64,000 bases of DNA from contig NC_050097.1 of the NCBI RefSeq assembly GCF_902167145.1, positions 225,761,034 through 225,825,033 of the forward strand, given 5' to 3'. Source of the DNA: Zea mays (Eukaryota > Streptophyta > Magnoliopsida > Poales > Poaceae). Positions 22,641 through 34,420 of this stretch are shown piece by piece. The position numbers were made by a program, and so were the translations under genes. How positions within the stretch are numbered: the first letter of the stretch is position 1; each line of letters begins with the position of its first letter. Below the pieces are notes generated by a model that saw nothing but the letters and a program-made list of their open reading frames with translations, ran no database searches and was not told where the DNA came from.

Positions 22641-23263
22641 TCTACGGTTAGTTCAACATAGGAATGGTTAGATCAGCATCTCTTGGGCATATCGCTTTTG
22701 GCTATCTCTTTTGCACTAGTGTTTTTCCATTCCCTAGAGAGCTCTAGTCTTATAACCGGAGATCCATAACGCTTTGAACTTCGCGTCATCTGCTATTTGT
22801 AATCTACAGTGTTTAATCCGAGGAAGGGTGGTCGGTACTGCCCACATGTTTTGGTTGGTTTTAATCTCAATTTTCATTCTTGTTGGAATTTTGGAGCAAT
22901 TTTGATCTTGTTTTCTTCCTGATATGGACACGTCTATGCAACAAGTGTAGAAAGTTGTTGTGGCCCAATCTTCTCATAGGATCTGTGAAACTTGATAAAT
23001 TGTCGCTGTGTGACCTGGTGAAGAGGCAATGCACCGCGAGGCTGTCCACGCGATGAACTACCGAGACAATCACCCTTCCACGTATCGATGAATAGCCCAC
23101 GCAATCACTCTTATAGACGTGAAGGCACAAACTGGGTGAACCGCAGTTCGGCATTCTACAACTCCCTCGGGAATCGAAAGAACAAGTGCTGTAAGCCTCT
23201 CAAGACTCACTCATAAACAAAACTCTATGAGTTTGTGTCTTCTGAATTTAGTTAATCAAAAAC
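22641..23263 (-). repeat. 3' LTR of the CRM/Reina-like element, distal part
   Basis: This sequence is continuous with 31289-31586 once the Huck-like insertion is removed, because AAAAC is duplicated at 23259-23263 and 31289-31293. On the minus strand it looks like the transcribed part of an LTR (CACAAACTCATAGAG, then a CTTTCGATTCCCGAGGG region). The far limit of the LTR is not visible to me. Confidence 0.55.
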
Positions 23264-24190
23264 TGTTGGCGTTTCGAACCCGGGGGGTCCCTGGACCGAC
23301 GAGTAAATTGTCGCCGCGTGCCCCAGCCCAGATGGGTCGGCGCGAGACGAAGCGCGAAGGGGGGAAGAAGCCGGAGGGAGACAGGCGTAAGAGGTGAAAC
23401 CCGCGGCCTTCGTGTTTGTCCCGCGCCCAGGTCGGGTGCGCTTGCAGTAGGGGGTTACAAGCGTCCACGCGGGAGGGAGCGAGCGGCCCTGCGCGAGCGC
23501 CGTCCCGTCCTTCTCCGCGCGGCCAACCCTCGTAAGAGGGCCCTGGACCTCCCTTTTATAGGCGTAAGGAAAGGATCCAGGTGTACAATGGGGGGTGTAG
23601 CAGTTTGCTAACGTGTCTAGCGGAGGAGAGCTAGTGCCCTAAGTACATGCCATCGTGGCAGCCGGAGAGGTTTTGGCACCCGGTTCGTGTGGTGTCGTGG
23701 CCGTCGGAGGAGTGCTGGAGCCTGGCGGAAGGACAGCTGTTGGGGCTGTCGAGTCCTTGCTGACGTCCTCTTGCTTCCGTAAGGGGGGCTAAGAGCCGCC
23801 GTCGTCATAGAGCGTGCGGGGCGCCATCATTACTTGTTTAGCGGAGCGAGCCAGATGGGACGCCGGTCTTGTTCCCCGTAGCTTGAGTCAGCTTGGGGTA
23901 GGTAATGATGGCGCCTCCTGTGACGTGGTCGGTTCGAGCCCTGGGTTGGGCGAGGTGGAGGCTCCTCCGAGGTCGAGGTCGAGTCTGTCTTCCATGGCCG
24001 AGGTCGAGTTCGAGCCCCTGGGTCGGGCGAGGCGGAGACCGTCGGCTGAGGCCAGGGCTGAGTCCGAGTCCTGGGGTCAGGCGAAGCGGAGTTCATCGTC
24101 TTCCGGGGCTGAGCCCGAGTCCGAGCCCTGGGGTCGGGCGAAGCGGAGTTCGTCGTCTTCCGGGGCTGAGCCCGAGTTCGAGCCCTGGGG
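23264..24190 (-). repeat. Truncated 3' LTR of the Huck-like element
   Basis: It matches 29732-30660 of the 5' LTR, including the minus-strand TATA box at 23553-23560 and two to three of the 60-bp U3 repeats. At about 24190 the homology stops inside a repeat unit and joins directly to integrase codons. The polypurine tract and the outer roughly 630 bp of the LTR are gone. Confidence 0.85.
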
Positions 24191-26432
24191 CACGCGGCGA
24201 TGGAAATGCATCGCTGGAGGATGCCCGAGGGGCTGCGGTGGTAGAGCTCCTTCCCGTCTCCCAGCAAGACGAACGACTTGGCGCGCCACGCCAACCGCCG
24301 AGCTTTGGCTCGGTCGAGGGGTAGCTCTCCTCGGTGGAGATATTGCAGGTACAGGGTCTGCCAGTTTCGATTAGGCGTGACCCCGCTCCGCTCCTCCTCG
24401 ATGCGCAGTGCCTCACCCTCGGGGGCCGAGGGTACCTCGGGCCGAGCCGAGGGTGCCTCGGGCCGAGCCGAGGGTGCCTCGGGCCGTGCCGAGGGTGCCT
24501 CGGACTGAGCTGAGGGTGCCTCGGGCTAGGCCGAGGCTTTCTCGGGCTCGGGCGTGTCGTTGGTCTTGACGGAGGGTCGATGCAGGTCTCGGGAGAAGAC
24601 GTCCGGGGGAACCGTTGTTCGCCCCGAGGCTATTTTAGCCAGCTCGTCCACAGTCTCGTTGTAGTGTCGGGCGATGTGGTTGAGCTCGAGCCCGTAGAAC
24701 TTGTCTTCCAAGCGCCGAACCTCATCGCAGTAGGCTTCCATCTTCGGGTCGCGGCAGTGGGAGTTCTTCATGACTTGGTCGATGACGAGCTGCGAGTCAC
24801 CGCGAGCGTCGAGGCATCGGACCCCTAGCTCGATGGCGATGCACAACTCGTTGACCAGAGCCTCGTACTCTGCCACATTGTTGGACGCCGGGAAGTGGAG
24901 GCGTAGCACGTAGCGTAGGTGCTTCCCGAGGGGCGAGATGAAGAGCAGGCCTGCGCCTGCTCCTGTCTTCATCAGCGACCCGTCGAAGAACATGGTCCAG
25001 AGTTCCGGCTGGATCAGAGCTGTTGGGAGCTGGGTGTCGACCCATTCAGCCACAAAGTCTGCCAAGACCTGGGACTTGATGGCCTTCCGAGGGGCGAACG
25101 AGATCGTCTCGCCCATGATTTCCACCGCCCACTTTGCAATTCTACCCGAGGCCTCTCGGCACTGGATGATCTCCCCTAGGGGGAAGGATGACACCACAGT
25201 TACCGGATGAGACTCGAAGTAGTGTCGCAACTTCCGCCGTGTCAGGATCACCGCGTACAACAGCTTCTGAATTTGTGGGTAGTGGATCTTGGTCTCGGAC
25301 AGTATCTCACTGATGAAGTAGACTGGCCTCTTGACGAGCAATGCATGCCCCTCTTCTCGTCTCTCAACCACAATCGCGGCGCTAACCACCTAAGTGGTCG
25401 CGGCGATGTAGATCAAGAGGGCTTCTCCGGCAGCGGGGGGCACCAAGATGGGCGCATTCGTGAGGAGCGCCTTCAGGTTCTCAAGGGCTTCCTCGGCCTC
25501 AGGGGTCCAAGTGAAGCACTCGGCCTTCCTTAAGAGGCGGTACAGAGGCGGGCCTCTTTCGCCGAGGCGCGAGATGAAATGGCTCAGAGTCGCAAGGGAT
25601 CCCGTGACTCTCTGTACTCTTTTCAAGTCCTTGATGGGCCCCATGCTGGTGATGGCCGCGATCTTCTCCGGGTTGGCCTCGATGCCCCACTCGGAGACGG
25701 GAACCCCAAGAGCATGCCTCGGGGAACCCCGAAGACACACTTCTCGGGATTGAGCTTCACGCCTTTCGCCTTGAGACATCGGAATGTCGCTTCAAGGTCG
25801 GAAAGGAGGTCGGAGGCTTTCCTCGTCTTGACTACGATGTCATTGACGTAGGCCTCGACCGTTCGGCCAATGTGTTCGCCGAACACGTGGTTCATGCACC
25901 TTTGGTATGTCGCACCCGCATTCCTCAAACCGAACGGCATGGTAACATAGCAGTACATGCCGAAAGGTGTGATGAAAGAAGTCGCGAGCTGGTCGGACTC
26001 TTTCATCCTGATTTGGTGATACCCTGAGTAGGCATCGAGGAAAGACAGGGTTTCACACCCAGCAGTGGAATCCACGATTTGATCGATGCGAGGCAGAGGG
26101 TAGGGAACTTTCGGACATGCTTTGTTTAGACCAGTGTAGTCTACACACATCCACCATTTCCCTCCTTTCTTTCTCACAAGCACAGGGTTGGCAAGCCATT
26201 CGGGATGGAATACCTCTTTGATGAACCCTGCCGCCATTAGCTTGTGGATCTCCTCGCCTATGGCTCTGCGCTTTTCTTCGTCGAATCGGCGCAGAGGCTG
26301 CTTCACAGGTCGGGCTCCAGCTCGGATATCCAGCGAGTGCTCGACGACATCCCTCGGTATGCCAGGCATGTCCGAGGGACTCCACGCGAAAACGTTGGCG
26401 TTTGCGCGGAGAAAGTCGACGAGCACTGCTTC
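24191..26432 (-). pseudogene. Huck-like Pol: RT, RNase H and start of integrase
   Basis: The minus strand reads RT with LANPVLVRKKGGKWWMCVDY, PLPRIDQIVDSTAG, FLDAYSGYHQI and MPFGLRNAGATYQR. The catalytic box here is AYVNDIVVK, with Asn replacing the first Asp, so RT is inactive as it stands. RNase H follows (FDGSLMKTGAGAG, NNVAEYEALVNEL). Next is a linker of repeated EAPSARP-type units and then the first part of integrase (KSFVLLGDGKELYHRSPSG), which stops at the deletion point near 24190. In-frame TAG codons lie at 25390-25392 and 24526-24528, and a frameshift near 25700. The integrase core is absent. Confidence 0.88.
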
Positions 26433-29400
26433 CTATTTGGGATCGAGCTCGGAGCCGATCCGGATCTGCTTGGAGGCGTTGTTGCTGGGGTCGAGAGGGA
26501 CGGATTTAACCGTCTCTGCTGGCTCGAAGTTGCCGGCGTGGCGCTTTATGTCTGGCGCCTCCTTAGAGAGGCTCTCCATGACGGCGATGAGGGCCTCGGA
26601 TTCGGCGAGGGCCTCGGCGTACTCCACACACTCCACGTCGCATTCGTACGTGTGTCGGTACGTGGGGCCGACGGTGATGACCCCGTTGGGGCCCGACATC
26701 TTGAGCTTGAGGTAGGTGTAGTTGGGGACGACCATGAACTTGGCGTAGCAGGGCCTCCCCAGTATTGCGTGGTAGGTTCCTCGGAACCCAACCACCTCGA
26801 ACGTGAGGGTCTCCCTTCGGAAGTTGGAGGGCGTCCCAAAGCAGACGGGTAGATCGAGTTGTCCGAGGGGCTGGACGCGTTTCCCGGGGATGATCCCGTG
26901 AAAAGGCACAGCGCCTGCCCGGATCGAGGACAGATCGATCCGTAGGAGCCCGAGGGTCTCGGCGTAGATGATGTTGAGGCTGCTGCCTCCGTCCATGAGG
27001 ACCTTGGTGAACCTGGCGTTGCCGATGACGGGGTCGACAACGAGCGGGTATTTCCTCGGGCTCGGCACGTGGTCGGGGTGGTCGTCTTGGTCAAAGGTGA
27101 TGGGCTTGTCGGACCAGTCTAGGTAGACTGGCGCCACCACCTTTACCGAGCAAACCTCCCGACGCTCTTGCTTGCGGTGCCGAGCCGAGGCGTTCGCCAC
27201 TTGCCCACCATAGATCATGAAGCAGTCGTGGACCTCGGGGAACTCTCCTGCCTTGTGATCCTCCTTCTTATCGTCGTCACGAGCCCTGCCACCCTCCGCG
27301 GGTGGCCCGGCCCTGTGAAAGTGGCGCCGAAGCATGGCGCACTCCTCAAGGGTGTGCTTGACGGGCCCCTGATGATAGGGGCACGACTCCTTGAGCATCT
27401 TGTCGAAGAGGTTGGCACCTCCAGGAGGTTTCCGAGGGTTCTTGTACTCGGCGGCGGCGACAAGGTCCGCGTCGGCGGCGTCGCGTTTCGCTTGCGACTT
27501 CTTCTTGCCTTTCTTCTTGGCGCCGCGCTGAGTTGACGCCTCGGGGACATCTTCCAGTGGGCGGCCCTGGGGCTGCTTGTCCTTCCGGAAGATGGCCTCA
27601 ACCGCCTCCTGGCCAGAGGCGAACTTGGTGGCGATGTCCATAAGCTCGCTCGCCCTGGTGGGGGTCTTGCGACCCAGCTTGCTCACCAGGTCGCGGCAGG
27701 TGGTGCCGGCGAGGAACGCGCCGATGACATCCGAATCGGTGATGTTAGGTAGCTCGGTGCGCTGCTTCGAGAATCGCCGGATGTAGTCCCGGAGAGACTC
27801 TCCCGGCTGCTGGTGGCAGCTTCGGAGATCCTAGGAGTTTCCAGGGCGCACGTACGTGCCTTGGAAATTGTCGGCGAAGGCCTGGACCAGGTCGTCCCAG
27901 TTGGAGATCTGCCCCGGAGGCAGGTGCTCCAGCCAGGCCCGAGCGGTATCGGAGAGGAACAGGGGGAGGTTGCGGATGATGAGGTTGTCATCGTCCGTTC
28001 CACCCAGGTGGCAGGCCAGCCGGTAGTCCGCGAGCCACAGTTCCGGTCTCGTCTCCCCCGAGTACTTTGTGATAGTAGTCGGGGTTCGGAACCGGGTCGG
28101 GAATGGCGCCCGTCGTATGGCGCGGCTGAAAGCCTGTGGACCGGGTGGTTCGGGCGAGGGACTCCGATCCTCCCCGCTGTCGTAGCGTCCCCCACGCCTG
28201 GGGTGGTAGCCTCGGCGCACCCTCTCGTCGAGGTGGGCCTGACGGTTCCGGTGATGGTGCTCGTTGCCGAGGCGACCCGGGGCCGCTGGCGCTGTGTTGC
28301 GCGTGCGCCCGGTGTGGACCGAGGCTTCCCGCATGAATCGGGAAGTCGCAGCGCGATGTTCCGAGGGGTACCCCTGCCTTCGGGAGGCGGAGCTTTCGAC
28401 CCGTCGGACCGCGGCATCCTCCAGGAGATTCTTGAGCTCTCCCTGGATACGCCGCCCCTCGGTGGTTGATGGCTCCGGCATCGCACGGAGAAGTATTGCC
28501 GCTGCAGCCAGGTTCTGGCCGACCCCACTGGAAGTTGGTGGCGGCCTTACCCTGACATCGTCGGCGATGCGGTGCTGGAAGTCCTGGGGGAGATGACGCA
28601 CTTCTCCGGCCGGAGGTTGGCCCACCCATTGTCCCGGCGGAACGGCTCAAGTGTTCTTGCTCCCTCGTCGAGCCTGGCCTGCATCTCGCGGATTTGCTCG
28701 AGCTGTGGGTCATGACCCCCCGCCGGGACGGGGACCACAGCTAGCTCCCGAAGGATGTCAACGCGAGGCACAGACCTAGGGAGGTCACCGTTCTCCGGCA
28801 TACCAAGATGGTTGCCTTCGTCGGGACCCCCTAGATCGACGTGGAAACATTCACGACTTGGGCCGCAGTCCTCGTCGCCGAGGCTGTGGCTACCGTCGGA
28901 ACAGTCGGAAAGGCAGTAGTCGCACGCGGTCATAAAGTCCCGCATGGCACTGGGGTTACCAAGTCCGGAGAAATCCCAACTAAAGTCGGGCTCGTCATCT
29001 TCCTCGGACCCCGAGGGCCCGTAGGTCGAGATGGCCGTCAGCCGGTCCTAGGGTGACCGCATACGATACCCCAAAGGGTTTGGACTCGCCTCTATGAGAG
29101 CGTCCACCAAAGCGAAGTCGCTTGGTGGGTCGAGGCTGAATCCAAAAGGCGTGAGATGGGAATCGGTCGGTACCTCTTGGTCGACGGGCGGTTACGAAGT
29201 CACGTCAGGGGTAGACCGCACCGCCGTCTCAGGTACGAGGGTGACGCCCAGCAAGTCCTTCGCGAGCGTGCTGGCGTCGTCCGTTTGCTTGGGGTTGGCG
29301 TGTTGCGGGGAGACGGCGCTCGTCTTCGTCTCAGACGCGAGGTCGATGCCCGACGTGCCCCCCGTTGGGGCGTCGGCGCCGTCGACTCGCTCGACAGCCG

Positions 29401-29671
29401 ACGAGGTGCCGCCTCCTGCTTGGCCTTGGTTGCCCCGCCTCCTCCTCCGTCGACGAGGGAGGGGATGGGACAAGCCCGAATGTTGTTCTTCCACCACGTG
29501 GGGAAGACATCGTCGATTCCGCCGCCGGCGGGCGGGTTGTCGGCCGCCATTGTCGCTGTCGCGTGGCGGGGGAAGGAGTATCATGTCGTAGCTGCCGTCG
29601 AGGGACATGAACTCAAGACTCCCGAAACGGAGCACCGTCCCGGGCTGGAAAGGTTGCTGGAGACTGCCCAT
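26433..29671 (-). pseudogene. Huck-like Gag and protease
   Basis: The minus-strand frame starts at an ATG at 29671 (MGSLQQPFQPGTVLRFGSLE) and contains a Pro/Arg-rich N-terminal part. The capsid region follows (RPELWLADYRLACHLGG, LSDTARAWLEHLP), then a Cys-His knuckle of unusual spacing (CPYHQGPVKHTLEEC). An aspartic protease with active site LMDGGSSLNIIY comes next. Breaks: TAA 29192-29194, TAG 29048-29050, a frameshift near 28622, TAG 27831-27833, and TAG 26433-26435 at the protease-RT border. The individual domains look well preserved apart from these. Confidence 0.85.
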
Positions 29672-29711
29672 CTGGAGCTTGACGGGAAACTATTCGTCAA
29701 CACGCAGCAGG

Positions 29712-29729
29712 CCCCTACCTGGCGCGCCA
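29712..29729 (-). other. Huck-like primer-binding site
   Basis: The minus strand reads TGGCGCGCCAGGTAGGGG starting two bases after the 5' LTR end. This is a primer-binding sequence commonly seen in grass Tat-lineage elements. Confidence 0.85.
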
Positions 29730-29731
29730 AC

Positions 29732-31288
29732 TGTCGGCGTTTTGAACCCGGGGGATCCCTGGACCGACGAGTAAATTGTCGCCGCATGCCCCAGCCCAGA
29801 TGGGTCGGCGCGAGACGGAGCGCGAAGGGGGGAAGAAACCGGAGGGAGACATGCGTAAGAGGTGAAACCCGCGGCCTTCGTGTTTGTCCCGCGCCCAGGT
29901 TGGGTGCGCTTGCAGTAGGGGGTTACAAGCGTCCACGCGGGAGGGAGCGAGCGGCCCTGCGCGAGCGCCGTCCCGTCCTTCTCTGCGCGGCCAACCCTCG
30001 TAAGAGGGCCCTGGACCTCCCTTTTATAGGCGTAAGGAAAGGATCCAGGTGTACAATGGGGGGTGTAGCAGTGTGCTAACGTGTCTAGCGGAGGAGAGCT
30101 AGTGCCCTAAGTACATGCCATCGTTGCAGCCGGAGAGGTTTTGGCACCCGGTTCGTGTGGTGTCGTGGCCATCGGAGGAGCGCTGGAGCCTGACGGAAGG
30201 ACAACTGTTGGGGCTGTCGAGTCCTTGCTGACTTCCTCTTGCTTCCGTAAGGGGGGCTGAGAGCCGCCGTCATCATAGAGCGTGCGGGGCGCCATCATTA
30301 CTTGTTTAGCGGAGCGAGCCAGATGGGACGCCGGTCTTGTTCCCCGTAGCTTGAGTCAGCTTGGGGTAGGGTAATGATGGCGCCTCCTGTGACGTGGTCG
30401 GTCCGAGCCCTGGGTTGGGCGAGGTGGAGGCTCCTCCGAGGTCGAGGTCGAGTCTGTCTTCCAAGGCCGAGGTCGAGTCCGAGCCCCTGGGTCGGGTGAG
30501 GCGGAGACCGTCGGCTGAGGCCAGGGCTGAGTCTGAGCCCTGGGGTCGGGCGAAGCGGAGTTCGTCGTCTTCCGGGGCTGAGCCTGAGTCCGAGCCCTGG
30601 GGTCGGGTGAAGCGGAGTTCGTCGTCTTTCGGGGCTGAGCCCGAGTTTGAGCCCTGGGGTCGGGCGAAGCGGAGTTCGTCGTCTTCCGGGGCTGAGCCCG
30701 AGTCTGAGCCCTGGGGTCGGGCGAAGCGGAGTTCGTCGTCTTCCGGGGCTGAGCCCGAGTCCGAGCCCTGGGGTCGGGCGAAGCGGAGTTTCCTATGGCG
30801 CCTGAAGCCGGACTTGGCTGCTCTCAGCCTCACTCTGTCGAGTGGCACAGCAGTCGGAGCGGCGTAGGCGGCGCTGTCCTCTTGTCAGGCCGGTCAGTGG
30901 AGCGGCGAAGTGACTACGGTCACTTTGGCTTTGTCGACTGGAGGGCGCGCGTCAGGATAAAGGTGTCAGGCCACCTTTGCATTAAATGCCCCTGCGATTC
31001 GGTCGGTTGGCGTGGCGATTTGGCCAAGGTTGCTTCTTGGTGAAGACTGGGCCTCGGGCGAGCCGAAGGTGTGTCCGTTGCTGGAGGGGGTCCTCAGGCG
31101 AGACGTAAATCCTCCAGGGTCGGCTGCCCTTGCCCGAGGATGGGCTCGGGCGAGGCATGATTGCGTCTCTCGAATGGACCGATCCTTGTCTTAATCGCAC
31201 CCATCAGGCCTTTGCAGCTTTGTGCTGATGGGGGTTACCAGCTGAGATTTAGGAGTCTTGAGGGTACCCCTAATTATGGTCCCCGACA
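29732..31288 (-). repeat. Huck-like 5' LTR (1557 bp)
   Basis: On the minus strand it starts TGTCGGGGACCATAATTAGG (31288) and ends at 29732. The U3 part contains about five tandem repeats of exactly 60 bp between roughly 30485 and 30790. They are built around GGTCGGGCGAAGCGGAGTTC and read through as a repeated 20-residue unit in one frame, although I infer no protein. A TATA box lies on the minus strand at about 30022-30028. Confidence 0.88.
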
Positions 31289-31586
31289 AAAACCATATGT
31301 CTTTTCATTGTCTAATACAAGATATATATATAGAAATAGGGCGTTTAGCTTGGAGTGAATGGCAACATGCACATGCACTAGTGGATTTCGTGGCTGGTTC
31401 GTGCGTCTTTTCAGCTCCTGGCGGCAGTTACTAAAATGAGCATAACTCTTTATTGGGATGTCCAAATAATGAGCCGTTTGAAGGGTTGGAAAGTAGACTT
31501 GAAGACGCTTCCATCCACATATAGAACATCATCTAAATCTTTGTATTCTGTCTGCGGTGAAGCTTGGAATTCGTACCATGTGTGAG
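31289..31586 (-). repeat. 3' LTR start of the CRM/Reina-like element
   Basis: This is non-coding sequence between the pol stop of the CRM/Reina-like element and the Huck-like insertion. On the minus strand it carries a TATATATATC promoter-like run (about 31320-31330) and continues at 23263. The exact LTR start is not resolved. Confidence 0.55.
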
Positions 31587-33083
31587 TCATCTAGCTTCTA
31601 GTTGCATTACCATGCAAAGGTGATGAACTACCATTTTATTCATGCACACCATAGGCTTCTTGGTTAAGATGTCTAGAGGCTTGAATCCATCTTCATCCCA
31701 TGCTTGTTCATGCACTCCATTATTCTTAAGAACATTGAAACAAGTACTCAAAAGCATAGGTTCATTCAATGTAATCTGATTATTAGGCATAAGGTTAGCG
31801 TTCACATGAGAATGAATTTCCTTCTCCAATTGTTTAGCTCTACTCCTTATAACTGGACCAGCTATATCAAGTATAGATTCATTTGGAGATGAGTGAGTGC
31901 TAGGAATGTCCTCATTAGCCTCCCCCTCTTGAGAAGGAGTCGCCCTCGACTTAGGCTCACTAGGAAATGGAAGAAAGTCTTTAACAATGAATGTGGTACT
32001 CACATTGGAATATTCTCGTGACAATTCAAGTTTGTAAGCATTATCATTAATCTGTTGGAGAAACTTGAACGGACCATCACCCCGAGGAGGTAACTTACTC
32101 TTACACTGTTGGGGAAAGCGATCCTTGCGTAGATGCAACCATACAAGATCTCCTGGCTGAAATATAACCTTCTTCTTACCTTTGCTTGCTTGCTTTGCAT
32201 ATTGAGCTGATTTCTTCTCAATATTCTTTCTTGTCTCTGCATGTAACCGCTTGATAAAATCCAATCTTTTCATGGCATCCAAATTAACTTGTTCCTGTAA
32301 TGGTAAAGGCAAAATATCCATGGGAGTATGCGGTTTAAACCCATAAACAATTTGAAATGGACAAGAGTTTGTTGTAGAATAGACTACCATGTTATAAGCA
32401 AATTCAACATGTGGAAGGCAGTCTTCCCAGAGCTTCAAATTCTTTTTCAACACAGCACGCAACATGGTTGACAAGGTATGGTTGACAACTTCAGTTTGCC
32501 CATCCGTTTGTGGATGACAAGTGGTTGAAAATAACAAATTTGTGCCAAGCTTAGCCCACAATGTCTTCCAAAAGTAGCTAAGAAATTTTGTATCCTGGTC
32601 TGAAACAATAGTCTTTGGAACTCCATGTAAACATACAATCTCCCTAAAAAACAAATCAGCAACGTGTGAAGCACCATCGCACTTATGACATGGGATAAAA
32701 TCTGCCATTTTAGAAAAGCGATCTACAACAACAAAAATAGAATCCCTCCCCCTCTTAGACCGAGGTAATGCCAGAACAAAGTCCATAGATATATCTTCCC
32801 AAGGTACATGTGGAATAGGTAATGGAGTATATAAACCAAGGGGATTGAGGCGGGACTTAGCTTTCAAGCAAACAATGCAGGACCCAACGTGCCGCTGGAC
32901 ATCACGTGGCATATGTGGCCAAAAGAAATGATCGTAGAGCATGTACAATGTCTTTTTTACACCAAAATGACCAGCTAGTCCACCTGCATGTGCTTCCTGC
33001 AAAAGAACTTGACGAATCGAACAAGCCGGAATGCATATTTTGTTAGTCCGAAACAAGAAACCATCATGCACATAATATTTATC
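31587..33083 (-). pseudogene. CRM/Reina-like chromovirus integrase
   Basis: A 494-codon antisense frame contains the zinc-binding region (HAGGLAGHFGVKKTLYML ... CIVCLKAKS) and the catalytic core. Core motifs are PWEDISMDFVLALPR, KTIVSDQDTKFLSYFW and [29 protein letters not shown] and a C-terminal GPVIRSRAKQLEKEI tail resemble the CRM/Reina group of chromoviruses. A TGA at 33084-33086 separates it from RNase H, so the polyprotein is broken, although this frame itself is open. I see no clear chromodomain, and the C-terminus is instead charged and irregular. Confidence 0.85.
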
Positions 33084-34420
33084 TCAACCCTTTTCATCAA
33101 TGCAATGAGAGAAAGGTTCTTTAAAATCAGCGTGAGTAGCATAAAGTGTTTTAATAGATTCCAAACCCAACAGTTTTGTATCTAGTTGTGTAATCAACAC
33201 ACATCTTCTAGACAAGGCATCAACAACAATGTTATCTTTACCACGCTTATGTTTGACAACATAGGGAAACGTTTCAATGAACTCAATCCATTTAGCATGT
33301 CGACGGTTCAGCTTGCCTTGAATTTTAAGATATTTCAAAGCTTCATGATCAGAATGGATTACGAATTCTTTAGGTAACAAGTAATGTTGCCAAACTTCCA
33401 AAACACGAACTAAGGCATAAAGTTCTTTGTCATAAACCGAGTAATTCAGATGTGGACCATTTAGCTTTTGAGAAAAGTAGGCTACAGGTTTACCTTCTTG
33501 CAGCAGTACACCTCCTATGCCAATACCACTTGCATCACATTCGATCTCAAATGTCATACCAAAATCAGGAAGTTGTAGCAGCGGTGCTACACAAAGCTTT
33601 GTTTTCAGCGTATGAAATGCTTGGTCTTCATCATGTCCCCACTTGAATGGAACATCCTTCTTAGTGAGATTGTTAAGAGGTACAGCGAGAGTGCTGAAAT
33701 CTTTAACAAAATGCCTATAGAAACTTGCAAGACCATGAAAGCTTCGAACTTGGCTCACATTTACCGGTGTAGGCCATGAAATGTGGTTAGGGAAAACAGC
33801 TCATTATTTGGACATTTTGTATTGCTTTAACCTTCTCTTCATCAACCTGAATACCATTTGCAGAAACAACAAAGCCAAGGAAAACAACACGGTCAGTGCA
33901 AAAGGTGCACTTCGCAATATTGCCATACAATTTCTCTTCCCTCAAAACAGCAAGTACTTGACTGATATGATCAAGATGTTCATCGAATGATTTGATATAG
34001 ATCAGAATATCATCAAAATAAACAACTGCAAATTTGCCAATGACAGCTCGTAAAACATGATTCATTAAGCACATAAAAGTTGAAGGAGCATTTGTCAAGC
34101 CAAATGACATCATAAGCCATTCATAGAGACCAAATTTAGTTTTAAATGTTGTTTTCCATTCATCACCAAGTTTCATGTGGATTTGATGATAGCCACTACA
34201 CAAATTAATCTTGGTGAAAATGATGGAACCACTCAATTGATCTAACATGTCATCAAGTCATGGAATGGTATGGCGATATCGAACAGTTATAGTATTGATA
34301 GCACGACAATCAACACACATGCGCTAAGGCCATCTTTCTTTGGGACTAAAAGAATGGGAACAACACATGGTGATAAAGATTCATGAACATACCCCTTGTC
34401 CAAAAGCTCTTTTACCTATC
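33084..34420 (-). pseudogene. CRM/Reina-like chromovirus RT and RNase H
   Basis: Antisense frames show RT (DLCSGYHQI variant, [18 protein letters not shown], catalytic YFDDILIY). They also show RNase H ([53 protein letters not shown]). Breaks include a TGA near 34255, a TAG and base loss near 34325, and about 35 unrelated bases with a stop near 33787-33822 between RT and the connection domain. It belongs to the same element as the integrase to its left. Confidence 0.85.

Larger units (their letters stand above)
23264..31288 (-). mobile_element. Huck-like Tat-lineage Ty3/gypsy retrotransposon, 3' side deleted
   Basis: This is a GC-rich 8.0-kb antisense element flanked by AAAAC on both sides. 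The 5' LTR (29732-31288) is full length. The 3' LTR (23264-24190) lacks its outer part. The minus-strand start TGTCGGGGACCATAATTAGG and the GC-rich U3 repeats look like maize Huck, from memory. The lineage (Tat, RT before integrase, no chromodomain seen) is firmer than the family name. Gag-pol carries six in-frame stops and at least two frameshifts. LTR divergence is about 2-3% by eye, older than the Sirevirus and Tekay insertions. Confidence 0.85.

Noticed and set aside
23318..30867. Many long plus-strand frames across the GC-rich Huck-like element
   Set aside because: High GC makes stops rare. The homology (Gag, protease, RT, RNase H, integrase) is on the minus strand in every case.
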